The notes: a model not told the origin generated them from the letters alone. A stretch of DNA of 64,000 nt from Apiospora phragmitis (GCA_038363925.1 JAQQWL010000007.1:682001-746000), one strand, 5' to 3'; positions 1 through 12,340 are shown, counted from the stretch's first letter. Program-made: numbers and translations.

Positions 1-192
1 CGGGAACTGTTGGAGATGGGATGGTCGTGTTTTGATTGGGAGCATGCTTCCAGAGTTCCAGCAGCCCTGGACGCTGCCCGTCTCCACGCCGCTACCCGCC
101 AGAGGCTCAGCATCCTGTCTCGACTAGCCCCCATCAACTATTGTGGGCACACTCTGAAACCCGACAGCTCGTGAGAACTTGCGAGCAACGCG

Positions 193-198
193 TATATA
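193..198 (+). promoter_or_regulatory. Putative TATA element
   Basis: TATATA-like motif (tatata) about 245 bp upstream of the first ATG of the GEgh16-like gene. It is followed at about 225-320 by a pyrimidine-rich leader (tcttcatctcttagcag-like), as is common around fungal transcription starts. No TSS data are available, so this is a positional inference. Confidence 0.35.
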
Positions 199-439
199 GC
201 TGGTGATGCCTTACCACCATCGTCAGTTTTGTTTTTCTCGTTCTCCACGCCGATTCTCTTCATCTCTTAGCAGTTCACTTCTGTCCTTGTGCAATCCTGT
301 GGATTAGCCTCGCCTACCTTCTATTCTTTCTTTAAACCCTTACGCTGCTACTAGCTTGTATTCACTTCACCGTTCCGTCCCTCTTTTTTGACTATTCCCG
401 GTGCCGGACACTCCTTCCGCTTTATTTCCAACAAACAAG

Positions 440-1554
440 ATGTCTTCCTTCAAGATCCTTTCCTTGGCTGCCCTCGTGGCTGTTGCCCAAGCCCACTCCC
501 AGCTCTTGAAGATCCAGGGCAAGGCTGGCTCGCCTGCCTCTGTTGGTCTTGGAGGTGAGTTACTACGATATTCCAGTATACCGAGGTTATTGGACTAACG
601 AGGAGTTCATTAGTTGATCCCAACATCGCCCGCAATTGCACAACCATCAACCCTTGCCAGCAGGACTCGACTATTATCCGTGATGCCGAGATCAAGCAGA
701 ACATTGTCAACGAGTGCGGTCGCAATGAGATCAACGGCAACATCGACATTGGCGAGAACACCGAGAACGCCATTGCCGCCGGCGCCGTGACAGAAGCTGG
801 CCCCGGTGAGAAGCTCACCGTGACCCTCCACCAGGTCAACGCCGACGGTGCCGGTCCCTACGCCTGCGACCTCATCGAGCAGGGCAACACTGGCATCATC
901 ACCCAGAACCTGACCGTCCAGAACAACGTTCCTGGTGCCAACGGCTTCTCTCAGGAGAAGTTCAAGGACTTCGAGATGACCGTCATCATGCCCCAGAAGT
1001 TCGACTGCACTGGTGGTAAGTAGTATACAGTGTCTGAGCTTCATCGTCTGTCCATTTTTCTAACATTCGCAATAGCTTCCACTGGTAACATCTGCACTGT
1101 CCGCTGCCGCAACAACGCTCAGGCCGGTCCCTTCGGTGGCTGCTTCCCCGTCAAGCAGGCCAACAAGCAAGCCCAGACCAACAACGCCAAGACGATCCCC
1201 ACCAAGTCCAACGTCCAAGCCATCTCCGCCCAGGTCGCTGTTGACAAGCAGGACTTCTCCGATGCCGTCGCCGCCAACCAGAATGCCGGCACCCCTGAGG
1301 CCAAGAAGGCTGACGAGGCCGTGAAGGCCATGCTCGCCCCCGTCTCCAGCGCTACCTTCCCCACCCAGACTGTCTCGGTCGAGCTCGGTGCTGCCGCCAC
1401 TGCCCCTGCCAACAACAACAACGCTGGTGGCAACCGTGGCGGCAACCGCGGTGGCAACAACGGTGGCTTCGGCGGCAACGCCAACTTCGGTGGCAACCGC
1501 AACAACAAGCAGCAGAAGCGTGACATCCTCCGTGCTCTCCGCATGGGCAACTAA
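440..1554 (+). CDS. GEgh16/Gas1-like secreted protein (DUF3129)
   Basis: Three exons: 440-554, 614-1015 and 1076-1554, with GT-AG introns of 59 and 60 bp, encoding 331 aa. The start chosen is the ATG at 440 (context acaagATG); an in-frame open stretch upstream has no supporting features. The N-terminus MSSFKILSLAALVAVAQA looks like a secretion signal, followed by HSQLLKIQGKAGSPASVGLG. This start and the motifs CTTINPCQQDS, RNEINGNIDIGENTE and GPYACDLIEQ, with paired cysteines, are typical of the fungal GEgh16/EGH16/Gas1 family (DUF3129). These are secreted proteins first described from powdery mildew and from Magnaporthe, where Gas1/Gas2 are expressed in appressoria. The C-terminus is a low-complexity Asn/Gly repeat tail (GGNRGGN type), then KQQKRDILRALRMGN with a possible KR processing site. 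Strong C-ending codon bias suggests high expression. Family membership is firm; the role here is inferred. Confidence 0.9.
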
Positions 1555-4173
1555 GTTTTGACCACACTGCTTTTTGCATGGGGTGTTGGTGGTTAACTGC
1601 CTGTCACGATAACGAGAAGGGGGCGCCAAGTGTTTGATTTTCATATCTTGTTTGCTTGTGTATATTTCGGATATCTAGAAGGGGGAATAGAAGAATGATG
1701 AGAGATCGAATTTCAAGTCTGTCCACTCAAGTAACGCACGCCGGGAAATACCAGCAGGATTGGGAAATCGCTTTTCATCATCTACTTTGGACTATAGAGA
1801 GATTATCAAGCGAGAATCGATCAAAGAGAGATGGACGAAATCTTGACAAGTGTTTTCCCTTAATTGCATTTGCGGGAGGACCGTATAGAAAGTGTTTGCA
1901 TAGCGTATAGAATCTGTTTTCATATTGTATCATAATTTCCTAACTGCATTACTCTCGCCATTATCCATTGCCATCCATCAGTGAGTGTGCGACATGACTG
2001 CCAATATGCAGCCCAATTATTCAACTGAATCAACCAAACACTCTAATTACGAAGACCTCATCATCAATGCTCTAGTCCCCCTAAAACAAGCAAAAAGGGT
2101 CACGAGAGAATCTCTCTGCGTGCAAGCACCTTTAGCGCCGAGCAGGTCGACTTGGCTCTGAGCTTGGCACTTGGAGACACACTCTCTCCATCCATTACCA
2201 TTGGTACTCCCCACGGAAGGGTACATATCATTCCAGTGCTTAGCATCCATTGTGTTTGTGTTCGATCATCGTGACGGGCCTACAATGCCACACTCTCTTA
2301 CCTCGGGCATGCGGTGTGTTCGGGGCCTAGCCAGCCTCATTCTACCCACACACATCATACAGAGAAAGAAAGGCGAGTGTTCCAAAACGCCGTTTGAGCT
2401 TCAGTGGAGTTGGGCGGCATTCTTTTTCTGGATGTAGATAGCTTTGCGTTGTTACTTCGGTCGTCGGTCCTCCGTCGCTTTCGTTACGTATTGTAACCTA
2501 CACACCTATTTTCGTATTCCAATGGCACCATGCACATACGGTACTGTTTGATGTGCATTATATGCATATCTATACAATCCCGGCCGAACATCAGACGTGG
2601 CGGGCGGGCAGATCTGAAACAATGCGCCCGAGGCGTTTTACATAGAATGCGCCCAGCAAGCAACAGATCATCGTTCGTTCCTTGGCATGATGATGGGCCA
2701 AGGAAAACACCGCCAAACCTGCCAAAACAGGCAGACGGGCGCTAATCCTGTGTGTTAGGCGCCCCTTTCCCTTGGGCCGGCGCAGATCAAGCGAGACAGC
2801 CTTGTTTCTGTTCGTTCGTTCTGTCTGCCTGTTTTGGAAGAGGATGAGAGTTCGTTCGTGGGCGTCAGGGAACTGGCCTGTTACCTGCTACTGGCAGTTT
2901 TCTGCTAGGTGTCGCATGAATCGTACGACCCTACTTGCACACGGTTAACTCCCCAAGCCAGGTATTACAGTAGTGTAAGCATAGCTTTCACACCAAAATA
3001 CAGTGTGTGGCCGATGTTTTTCAAAATCATCGTCCCATCTGTATACGCACCCATCTGAAGTGCTGGAAGGCCTGAATACCGGTAGGTTGACTAATTGCAG
3101 CAGGCCCTTTGGGGATTTTGAGATCAATGGGTGTGTTCCCTTCACATCCAGCCCGAACAAGTCAATATGGCAGGTAAATACAGTTGTCGAGCGCTATACT
3201 TCATGCAAGAGTTAAACTTGGCCCAGCTGGGTAGTAGTTGGGGTCATTTCTGGTATGGCGACCGTTCGATTACAGCGGTGGCGGTTGTCAGGCTGCTCAC
3301 GATGGGGAGAGTACGGCATATGCAACTCACCCATGTGCGTCATTTCGGGATGGACATCCGACATTGTTATCATGTCCGCCGTCCGTCCAGAACTAAAGTG
3401 CGCCCCGTGCTCAACGGCGATGGAGCAGAACCCGGACGGGGTTTGCAAAATGAGGGCTGGATGATTCACGGACAGCAAAGAACGAAAGAGCGCTCGCTCG
3501 CTCGTTGGGGGCATTCAATTCCTGCCTGGTGTTCTAATGATTGATTGGGTGTATTGGAACCTTGGCCCCTAGCCAAAAACGATGACCCTGGCTGAAATTG
3601 AAGCCGTTTGGTACGCACTACCCAAACTCCCGGTCAGCATCAGATCAGGCCTGACTTCACGCTTACCTCGCCTCTACACCAAACAGTCATCATGGAGTAA
3701 AGATAAGAACATATTCACCTCTTTATTCCAATCGATTAGCTATTGATTCAGCGCCCCGTGTTGCGGGCGATGTGGTGAAAATAGCACCATACCAACTACC
3801 TGAGCTAACCAGTCAGTTGGTCGCATACCGAAGACGTGGATACGAATCCTTCCTCTTTGCAGAATAACGCGTCGAGCTGCAGTCCCCCTTGTATCCATTC
3901 CATTTCGGCTAAAATCTCACTCGCATTCGTTTATCAGTGAGCCAACATGCATCGTGTGTCGTTTTGTTGGGCTACTGCGCCCCGAGCGAGCCGTAGTGCT
4001 TCCTGTTCGGTTCGTGTAGACCGGCTGATTGAATGCAATGGCCATTCTCAGCTTCGGTCAGCTCTATCACTCTCCAGACTGATCAGACATGTCTCTTCTC
4101 GTCATTCAACACTTGGTTTAAACACCACCATTCGAGTAACGCATCAACCAATCCGAGACTGAAATAATTAAAA
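1555..4173. other. Intergenic, no gene recognised
   Basis: About 2.6 kb. Open frames of up to 137 codons (for example 3131-3544 plus) occur but overlap on several strands, show no codon bias and match nothing recognised. Short GTTC/GCTC-rich runs occur near 2810-2860 and 3485-3505. The 3' UTR of the GEgh16-like gene should occupy the first few hundred bases, and the last part should hold the promoter of the monooxygenase gene. Confidence 0.5.
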
Positions 4174-5561
4174 ATGGCGGACAAGAAGAAGTTCAAGGCC
4201 ATCATCATCGGCGGCGGCCCCGTCGGCATGTACCTCGCCCACGCCCTGCAGGAGACGGGAATCGACTACGTCCTGTGCGAGAAGCGCGACGCCATCCCGC
4301 CCCCGACCGCCTTCGGCCTCTTCCTCTGGCCCTACGGCCTGCGCCTGCTGCACCAGGTCGGCCTCCTCGTCCCTGCTCACCCGTAACACCCACGTCGGGC
4401 CCGCCGGCGACGTCGTCCGCGAGTACAGCGACTTCAGCTTCATCCAACTAGCGTAAGAGAGAGACCCCCGTTCTCGTATTTATTCTCGCATGTCCACAGT
4501 ATTTAATTCTAAATTCACTTTCACGCGCAGTCATGGCTACCCCGTGCGCATGTTCGACCGCGCCTCGCTGGGCCATATGCTCTACGACACCCTGCGCGAG
4601 CCCGCGGCGCACATCCGGACGGGCCGGCAGCTGGTCGACGTCGAGCGGCGCGCGGGCGGCGTCACGGCCCACTTCGCCGGCGGCTCGCGCGAGGAGGGAT
4701 CCATCATCATCGGCGCCGACGGCATCTGGAGCACGGTCCGCGACTTCATGCGCCGGGACGCGCCCGAGGGCCTGTTCGACGAGTTCCCCTACGTGGCCGG
4801 CTACCGCGCCGTGTTCGGCCGGTCGCCCCTTCCTTCTTCTTCTGCTTCCTTGGAGCTCGAGCGGCAGGTAGAACTCCACCGCGACGGCGCGCTGCTCCAG
4901 TTCTTCACGTCGAAGCGCGAGGTGCATTTCATCTCGTACCTGAAACTGGACTAGCCCCGGCGCGGGCGCAAGGGGTTCGACTATACCGTCGACGCATCCG
5001 ACGCGGCGATCGCGCCGTGGCTCGAGACCCGCATCACCAATGATCTGACGTTCCGCAACTTATGGCAGAGCCGAGCCGCAGCCGGCGGGGCGGGCTTGGA
5101 TGAAGGGATGGTGCGCTTGTGGAACTGGGGCCGCGTGGTAGCTGGTCGGCGACGCTGCGCACAAGGTGCTGCCGAACCAGGGCATGGGGGCCAACGGCGG
5201 CTTCGAGGGGGCCGCGTCGCTCGTGAACCAGCTCTCAGCGCTGCTGCGGCATGAATCCGACCCGGGCGCGGCCGAACTGCGGCAAGCCTTTTTGGCGTAC
5301 CAGGCTGAGCGCCAGGGGGTCATGGCGGCGTACCAGCGCATGGCCCGCGACGAGCTCGACGGCTGGACCCGCAGCGACAGTAAAGGAGGGCCGCCGCTCG
5401 ACGCACTGCGCGCTACCGATGTATTGATCAGTCCCATGGTCGCCCGTTCCGTGAGGCTGGATTCCGTGCCGTTCCCCGACGAGCGAGCCGGGTTCTCGCC
5501 TTGGCTGTACAAAATGCCGGCGGAGGCGGCGAGGGCGGCGGGTGGTGGGCCAAAGTTGTGA
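4174..5561 (+). pseudogene. Broken FAD-dependent (class A) monooxygenase
   Basis: Reads as a UbiH/salicylate-hydroxylase-type flavoprotein monooxygenase of about 435 aa once breaks are ignored. Exon 1 begins MADKKKFKAIIIGGGPVGMY (Rossmann GxGxxG). An intron of 78 bp (4453-4530) joins FSFIQLA to HGYPVRMFDRASLGHMLY. The second FAD motif GADGIWSTVR and the GD motif GDAAHKVLPNQGMGANGG are both present. Three lesions interrupt it: a one-base shift near 4371-4376 (a C run looks one base short), an in-frame TAG at 4952-4954 after YLKLD, and a one-base shift near 5137-5142 just before LVGDAAHK (one extra base). Coding similarity continues through all three, so decay is recent or some indels are sequence errors. 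A TAG from CAG fits a RIP-type C-to-T change. Substrate unknown. Confidence 0.8.
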
Positions 5562-6567
5562 GCAGGTAAGTAAGACACTAGCTATTGAGAAATCGCAGCC
5601 TCTGAGTTCTTCCTGCCACTGCTATGGGGTTCAGTGTGCACGACACAACGCAATCAAGGTAGATCTGGTACAAGTAGATCCATATCATCGCACATAGAGC
5701 GACCACATACATCATCATAGAAGAGGAGTAATCATTATCCGGGAAAGCAACATGCAGTCGAGGGTGTACCGGCAGGCCTCCATATTGTGCTCGTGGAGCT
5801 TTCAGCTCAAGGACCTGCTTTGGGTTAGGCTTCCCCATATGGACTATCGATATGTGTACTTTTGCCGGGACGGATCGAACCAATAGGCCAGCGGCGGTTC
5901 GGCTCGACACGGTAGCACATAAAGAGCGATGACGTCTGTATGGGTGGTGTCTTTGCATGAGAGCTGAAAAGCACATGCTCATAGCTCAGATCCTGCGAAG
6001 AAAACAGTTCCGAACCACCACCATCGGTAAGCAGTAAGATCTGTTACGAAGAGTCAACATTTTTATTGACGGGCCTAGACCCCTGTAACGTTCCCCGTGC
6101 ATACACGCAGAGCTCGCCTGCCTCATGGGGAAAACCTGCAGGATGATTATAGAGCGTTGGCACCTGTGAGTGGACGCCACAGAGGCGGTCACTGGGGGTC
6201 GCTGCCGACCCCCCATGCTCCCCTCATTCTTTCCATCCAACGTTGCAACCCCAAGCTGCAGTGCACAGGGATCCTGGGGTTGCATTCTATCGATTAGTGC
6301 AGCCTTAGCTAGCCTCGTATTCCAACCGCCTGCAGTGTATTGCTCGATTGGAATGTAAGCCAATAATAAGTCCTACGATGTTTCTTCTGTGTATAAAGCG
6401 TCAGCAGATCTCCCTCACCCTTTTGCCTTGGGCAGAGTGAGTACATGCTTCTCTCACATTACCACGCACCATCACAACTTACTCACGTTCATCCTTTATC
6501 TCATCTCGCCTCTTTTGGATATTGTATCGTGATATATATACGATTCGATAGAAACACGCCGAGAAAG
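5562..6567. other. Intergenic, no gene recognised
   Basis: About 1 kb between the broken monooxygenase and the small secreted protein gene. Open frames at 5578-5982 (minus) and 5986-6363 (minus) show no recognisable product. A tatatata motif at about 6533-6540 lies only ~30 bp before the downstream ATG, so it is probably in the leader rather than a functional TATA box. Confidence 0.45.
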
Positions 6568-7517
6568 ATGTTACCCTCAGTCGTGGCGGCAGTTGCCTTC
6601 TCGGCTGGAGTCGCTCTCGGCTGTGAGATCCCAGCTCAGGCGCCCTCGAGCAACATCCCTGGCGGCTTTGCGATCCAGATCCAGAGCCCGGACTTCCCGG
6701 CCGCCGATGGCCATTTTATGAATACCTGGCTTTGGGGAGGTAAGTTCCACCCTCTCTCTCCCGCCTCCTGATATCCCCGACGCTGGCTTTGGCTACCTGA
6801 GAGGGCGTCGCACACTTCCGGCAACCCTTGAAACAGTACATGGCGTTGTCCCCTGAACCCTTACTGATATGGTGTCATTGAGTGTCTAGGAGGCGACTTC
6901 CACCTCTTCGTGAGTCCGGCGGGCAACGCCACCAACAATTTCACGCTGGTCGACGGCGTCATCACGTACCCCCTGGACCCGATCCGCCGCGCCGTGATCA
7001 ACGGCGAGTATGAGGTATGCAGGCTCTCTCCCCCCCCCACCACACCCATCCAGTCCCACTACTACTACGTGATGGCTGTGAAAGTAACTGATCAGCCAAT
7101 TTCTTGTTCCCACAGCCCAAGGACAACACGACCAAGATGTTCATGACGGAGCGCGGCGACCCCCGCGGCGTCTTCACCGTCGTCTACGGCTGCAACCCGA
7201 GCGACGACTCCCTGCAGCTGGAGCTCGCCACGCCCGAGCAGGGCACCAGCGGCGTCCAGGGCAACATGGGGGTCCGGCCGTTCAACGGCGACCTTGATTT
7301 CCGCTGGCAACCCATCGGGACAACAGGTAATTATGAATTTCCTTCTAAGTTTTGCTTCTTTCCTTTCCCTTTGTCGTCTTCGCTTTCCCATTATTCAATT
7401 ATAGATCAAGAGTTTCCTAAAGGCGGAGCAGATTTTCTAATGATGCCTGCAGTTTCCGACCCGGATCGCCCGTGGCACAAAGTGACTCTGGTGGTTCGGC
7501 CTGCTGCTTCGGCTTGA
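6568..7517 (+). CDS. Small secreted protein of unknown function (206 aa)
   Basis: Four exons: 6568-6739, 6890-7014, 7116-7326 and 7405-7517, with GT-AG introns of 150, 101 and 78 bp. The joined frame is 621 bp with no stop until TGA at 7515-7517. The N-terminus MLPSVVAAVAFSAGVALG is a clear signal peptide; the mature protein starts about CEIPAQAPSSNIPGG. Few cysteines (one right after the signal, one in VVYGCNP), N-glycosylation sequons NATN and NFT, and no membrane anchor. Recognisable stretches are GGGDFHLFVSP, TLVDGVITYP, AVINGEYEP and TKMFMTERGDPRGVF. I recall similar proteins as conserved hypotheticals of filamentous ascomycetes, but no activity is known to me. Intact, in contrast to the two flanking genes. 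Confidence 0.8.
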
Positions 7518-7709
7518 CGGTTGCTCTCCATCGAGGTGGGATAAGTCCGTCGAGGTGGGATAAGTAAGACATATCTGCATAGCATGCCAAAGTGGAGAAA
7601 TTAAAGAAATGTGTTCAGATTTTATTAAATGGATGACTAGTACCTGTGTTAAATTTTGTGGAAAAAGGGGGAAGTAAAAAAAAGTAAGACACAAGAAAGG
7701 AGAAATCAC

Positions 7710-7714
7710 AAAAA
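7710..7714 (-). terminator. Pol III terminator (T5) of tRNA-iMet
   Basis: A run of five A on the plus strand, i.e. T5 on the minus strand, three bases beyond the 3' end of the tRNA. This is the usual RNA polymerase III stop signal. Confidence 0.7.
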
Positions 7715-7717
7715 CTC

Positions 7718-7789
7718 TAGCATCTCTTGGTTTCGATCCAAGGACCTCCGGGTTATGAGCCCGGCGCGCTTCCCCTGCGCCAAGATGCT
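7718..7789 (-). tRNA. Initiator tRNA-Met (CAT)
   Basis: 72-nt cloverleaf on the minus strand, no intron. Acceptor stem AGCATCT / AGATGCT, D stem GCGC/GCGC, anticodon arm GGGCTCATAACCC with anticodon CAT, T arm with loop ATCGAAA, discriminator A. Eukaryotic initiator features are visible: A1-T72 end pair, three consecutive G-C pairs next to the anticodon loop, and A instead of T at position 54 (ATCGAAA rather than TTCGAAA). These separate it from elongator tRNA-Met. Coordinates exclude the post-transcriptional CCA. Confidence 0.93.
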
Positions 7790-8584
7790 CTTTAGTTCGG
7801 TTCTCGAGACGACATGGAAGAAAATTGGCTTATTGATCTCTATGACTTTGAGTTGCTTATTGACAGAACCGTAGGAAGGGTGGTTTCGTGTCTATTTGCT
7901 CTAGTTCCTAGTGCATTGGCAGGTTTGGTCGTATAAAATATTACAACGTTCCACCGCAGATGTCACAGGAAACTCGTGTCGAAGGAAGAGAGGGTGATGG
8001 GAGCATGTGTGCGTCAAGATTTGGTTGTATACCTCATGGAATACGTACATTTATTTACAAGACTTCAGCCAGTTATAGAAACATCATCCAAGAAGAAACA
8101 TTCTCAGGTCGTCAATTGCTCATGCGCTGCCACAGCTTCTGGTTCGCCCTTAGCTCGAGCGTCATTTTGTTCAACAGATGGGGTTCTCACCACGGCCGAG
8201 TTCAGTAAGTGTGTCCTCGGACCCCCCAATGCGCTGAGTACATGACTACCCGCCCTCCTGCAAGTAAAGGGGTATAAGGGGCGGTTTACTGGTTGGTTGG
8301 TGGAAGTCACAAAGCTGTGGAGTCATGCTTTTCTTCAGGGGGCGATCGCAATGGATTAGACTCACCAAGAGCCCAACTGGTTTTACCGATTGAACCTTGG
8401 GGTTTAAATGTACAATGGATAGAAATGGCCGTCTATTTTTGCCTGGGCATAAGGGACAAAGTCATACTGTATTAACTATACTTTATCTATCATGTGCTCA
8501 TTCATGTATCATCATTCAGATCAGTCTTAAAGGAAAAGGCTACCTGTTTTTTCCTGTTTCCCCCCCTGAAAAGGCCAGTCTAAT
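7790..8584. other. Intergenic, no gene recognised
   Basis: About 0.8 kb between the initiator tRNA and the end of the DUF4804-like gene. Short overlapping open frames only (for example 7976-8245 plus). Nothing recognised. Confidence 0.5.
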
Positions 8585-9851
8585 CTAGGGGTCTCCTTCA
8601 CCAAGAACCTTAATACGACTGAGGTAGTCGGGATTGAGTACGGGGTTATGCAGCTCGCTGATGGTGCTCATGCAAGCCGCCGCCGGGTCACCCGAGCCCT
8701 CCAGGCTGCCAGCCCAGTACTCGTTGCCCGGGAAGGCATTGCCGTCCCAAGCGTAGCTGAGCACGAGCAGCTGGTCCGCCTTCTCCGGCGCCAGCTTGTC
8801 GGCCGGGTTCCGGCGCGAGAACAGGACGTCGATGCCGATGGAGGCGCACCAGTTCGCCAAGGTGCGCCTCATCTTCTCGGAGGCGTCGATCCACGCGATT
8901 TCGACGGTGCCGATGTGCCGCAACTCCGCCGTCGGGATGTGGTCAGGGTGCGGTGGAATTCGTCCATGTACAGCCGCGGCTGTTCGTTGTTGTACTGCCA
9001 CACGCCGAGCCCCAGGCTGACGACGTAGACGTAGGCCTTTCGGCCCGCCGTCTTGGCGCGGTCGATGGCTTCGCGCAGCAGGATGTCGAAGGTGATGACC
9101 ATGCGGGCCTGGTACAGGCGCGCGTCGAAGCCGCCGGCGGGGACCGAGTTGTAGAGCGGGCAGGCGAAGAACCGCTCGTACGCGACCTCGAGTTCGAGCG
9201 GGATGTTACTGCTGCTGCCGCCGCCGCCGCCGCCCGAATTGCTGATCATGAGCTGGTGGTCCATCCGCCCCGCGCGCTCGAACCGGGCCCCGACGAGGCC
9301 GGCGATGACGCCGCGCGGCTCGAAGGTGCCCGGCTGACCCGGGCGGGCCCGGTTGTAGCGGCCGCCGTCGTTGATGAAGTAGCTGGGGCCTGAGACGCCC
9401 AGAAGCGAGCCTAGCATCATCTCGTCGTAGCTCAGGTAGTCGCGCAGGACCAGGTAGCGGTTCTGGGCGGGCTCGGCCCCGGTGCCGACGCGGTCCCACT
9501 CGGCCGCGGCGCCGCCGAGCTTTTGATTGTTGGGCAGGACGGTGTAGTCGTTGCCGCCCATGAAGACGAGGGGGCGCCTCGCCAGCAGGCGGGCGACCTG
9601 TTGTTGCCACGTCCAGCTTTCCTTTGCTGGTGCCGTACAGGGCCTTCTCGACGCGGCTGCCGTGCTGGCGCTTGAACGCGAGGAAGTCCTCGACCAGGCG
9701 CGGGAAGCGCCGGTGCACGACGATGCGGGTGGCTTCGGCGTCTTGGGCGACGACGCGGGCGTCGAAGTGGCGGGTGGAGTTGGCGCTGGTGGGGGCGCGC
9801 GGCGGCGACCAGCTCCGCTGTGGTGGACCGATTAATACTGGGGGAGGCCAT
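8585..9851 (-). pseudogene. DUF4804-type protein gene with three frameshifts
   Basis: Minus-strand gene of about 420 codons without introns. Start ATG at 9851 (MASPSINRSTTAEL), stop TAG at 8585-8587. Conserved blocks lie in three successive frames: RRFPRLVEDFLAFKRQHGSR, then WQQQVARLLARRPLVFMGG with NDYTVLPNNQKLGG, VLRDYLSYDEMMLGSLLGVS and [15 protein letters not shown], and finally [44 protein letters not shown] and [12 protein letters not shown] recognise this pattern as the uncharacterised DUF4804 family. The frame changes lie near 9791-9800 (a G/C run), 9606-9613 and 8931-8956. Protein-level conservation on both sides of each shift suggests single-base indels, which may be real or sequence errors. 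A Gly6-Ser3 run at about 9208-9236 is a CCG/CTG-type microsatellite. Function unknown. Confidence 0.75.
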
Positions 9852-11474
9852 GTTATGTTGCTGTGGTGAGGTGAGTGGAAATGTAGGTTTGGCAGCAGAA
9901 CCCAAACGTAATGCAATTGAACCCAAATGCAAATCAACAAATTTACCAGAGCAAACAGCTGACCTGGAAGCAGGCAGCTACATACGTCTTACCTAAATCT
10001 ATACCTTAAGAAATCTAGCCACTTTCTTGGCACAAAGCCGCTCATCGAGAAACTCCCTAATAATATCTTCGAGTGGGAAGTAAGTTGAAGGAATGGTGTT
10101 ATAACAAAGCATAGGCCGTTGCTATGGTTAGGTACTTGTACTTTAGGCTGGCAGGGCGGGCATACTGGCTGACAGGCCTAGAACCCCCGCTATGCATTGG
10201 CAATTACTTAAGTAAGTAGGTACTCAAGGAACCAACAAGCCGGGTCGATCTGACATGAAAGGCGCTACCGAGTTCATTCCCCAAGGGAGATAGATTCTAG
10301 AACTGTTGGCTTATTTCGAAATGAAACTCTGTTGATTCCAGCTTGTCTTATGTGTTGCGATTCCGTGAATCTATCCAGCACGCTTTTGAACTCGACCTCG
10401 TTGCCGATTCTGGGCTGTTTAGCATTCAACCAAAGATGCTTACCGGCGGTGCCCAGCCACCCGCATATCTGGAAACGAGGTTGCATTGGTCGGTCCACAA
10501 AGCTTGTGCCGCAAAACCGACATCCAATGCGTACACAACACATCGCCCTGCAAGCAATTCCCCAATTAATTCCAATACTTCAATAACATGTCATGTTCTT
10601 GATGTACCTATCGCCTTTTCCAAAGTCGGTGAAACTCGACCGGAGAGGATAACCGGAGGGACCACAATGTGGCTGATGTCGGTTCCGCGACCCGCTCTCT
10701 CGGATCTCACCCACTCAGCCCTCCAGGGCCAGGTGAAGAGGGGTTGCAGTCTCCGTATATGTAGACTATCATCTCGATGCGAATTGAGCATAGCGCTTTC
10801 AGGAGTCAAGTCGGTGCCCACCCGGAGATAGAGAACGGGTGATCGGCAGCCGGCGAACAGTAAGGCAACGGGGCTCACGATGTCTAGAGGCTTCGAGAGG
10901 TCCATATGACCCAACGTCTTTTGCGACAAGTGCGCGGTGGGTGGGAACAGCCAAGACCCTACGAAAACCCAACCTGGAGCCTGCCAGACCGCCGCGCCGC
11001 GCCGCACCGGAGCATCTTCTAGGTTTTTCCGTGCCGCAGCCCTTTCTAGCCAGGGAATGCGCCCGAAATAGAAGACAGGAAAAAGAATCGCTGGGGCGCG
11101 GATCCATTGAAGAGATGAGGGTCCCGGTCGCTTTGGTCCTACTGACACAGCCGGCTTGGCGTAGGCAGACGCACGACTTTGATGTAAGGCACAGCAACCA
11201 GAGTTGGGACCCATTGGACAAAAGGACGAACAATGTCAACAGAACCAACAGCGCATGCATATATGAGGAGACGGGTGCCACCACAAGTCAGTCCGAGATG
11301 CCATCCTTCGCATCGAGTATTGCACGCCCCCACCACCCTGACCGTTCCGCATTTTGGAGGAAGAACTCTTTTTATTTCTTTTCTTCGTCGACCGACGAAC
11401 TGAACCTTCCCTCTTCAGAATAACAGGAGCGAAGGAAAGAAGAACTCGCCAGATAATAACTACACTCCGACAAG
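9852..11474. other. Intergenic; divergent promoter region
   Basis: About 1.6 kb separating the DUF4804-like gene (minus) and the MARVEL-like gene (plus). Long open frames exist at 10591-11214 (minus, 207 codons) and 10839-11423 (plus, 194 codons), but they overlap each other, lack convincing codon bias and have no recognised domain. A pyrimidine-rich stretch at 11370-11420 (tttatttcttttcttcgtcg-like) is a plausible leader of the gene starting at 11475. Confidence 0.45.
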
Positions 11475-12340
11475 ATGGCTAGGCCCAGATGCGAAGGCCT
11501 CTGGTCCAAGTGGATCCTGCTGCCCTGCTGGATGATACAAATGGGCGGCTCCATCGTCTTTGGCATCGCGGGCGCGATCCTGCTCATCGGCGCCGCCTAC
11601 GCCGACCAGATCGACCAAAGCAGCAGCGAGTTCTACGGGTACTCCCTCGAGGACATGGCCCAGCTGGTCCGCGTCACGGGCGCCGTCACCCTGGCCTTCG
11701 CCGCCATGACCTTCGTCTTCTGCGTCGCCGAGATCGTGCTCTACGCGACCCACATCCTGAACCCCGTCGTCGTCCTCGTCTTCGCCTGCCTCAAGGCGCT
11801 CGCCTGGGCCGTCATGGTCATCCTGAACGTCGCGACCGCCGCCCGCGGCGCCGAGTTCCCCTGGCTCAACTTCATCTTGTCCGTCATGCTTTTGGCTGCG
11901 GCTTGTGTACAGGTAAGAAGACAAGACACATATTTTACAGCATCCCCCATCAGCATCAGCATCAGCACCAGCATCATCATCTATCTTATCTACCCATGAT
12001 TCACGAGCTCGAGACAGTGGCTAACACACACCTTCCTTTCCAGCTCATCTTTGGCGCCAGGTACACCCACCACCAGCGTCACCAGCATCTGGCCTCCCAC
12101 GACCGTGGCCACTACGAGAAAGCCGGCGGGCCCGCGGGTGGTGTCGTCGAGGCGGGGTTCCATCACCCAGGCAACTACACCCTCGTATCCGGGCCCAAAC
12201 AGCAGCTGCAACAACGAGACACCGAGTACAGGAGTCCGAGCCCGGAAGATCTCGGCCGGGACGATGCGGCAGCTCCTCTGTACAGCAATCAGGACGGCGC
12301 GGGGTTGGAGGCGCGGTCGCCGCCGCCGTCGTACCGTTGA
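11475..12340 (+). CDS. Four-TM MARVEL-like membrane protein (244 aa)
   Basis: Two exons, 11475-11912 and 12044-12340, with a 131-bp intron in phase 0 (CVQ | LIFGARY). The protein begins MARPRCEGLWSKWILLPCW and has four hydrophobic segments: about residues 19-42 (MGGSIVFGIAGAILLIGAA), 64-88 (VTLAFAAMTFVFCVAEIVLY), 93-113 (PVVVLVFACLKALAWAVMVI) and 126-150 (LNFILSVMLLAAACVQ continuing into exon 2). The cytosolic tail is hydrophilic, His/Gln-rich and ends PPPSYR. This layout is that of fungal MARVEL-domain proteins, which sit in plasma or vesicle membranes; no specific partner can be named. The intron holds an imperfect CATCAG microsatellite at about 11950-11982. Confidence 0.75.

Noticed and set aside
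3131..3544. 137-codon plus-strand frame in the first intergenic region
   Set aside because: Competing frames on both strands, no recognisable motif, no plausible upstream signals.
4867..4954. Intron that would remove the stop in the monooxygenase
   Set aside because: A GT...AG pair exists, but it would delete sequence that reads as normal coding (LHRDGALLQFF), and the other two frame breaks would remain.
10591..11423. Two overlapping ~200-codon open frames on opposite strands upstream of the MARVEL-like gene
   Set aside because: They overlap each other, have no family resemblance or codon bias, and occupy the presumed promoter; GC-rich DNA gives such frames by chance.
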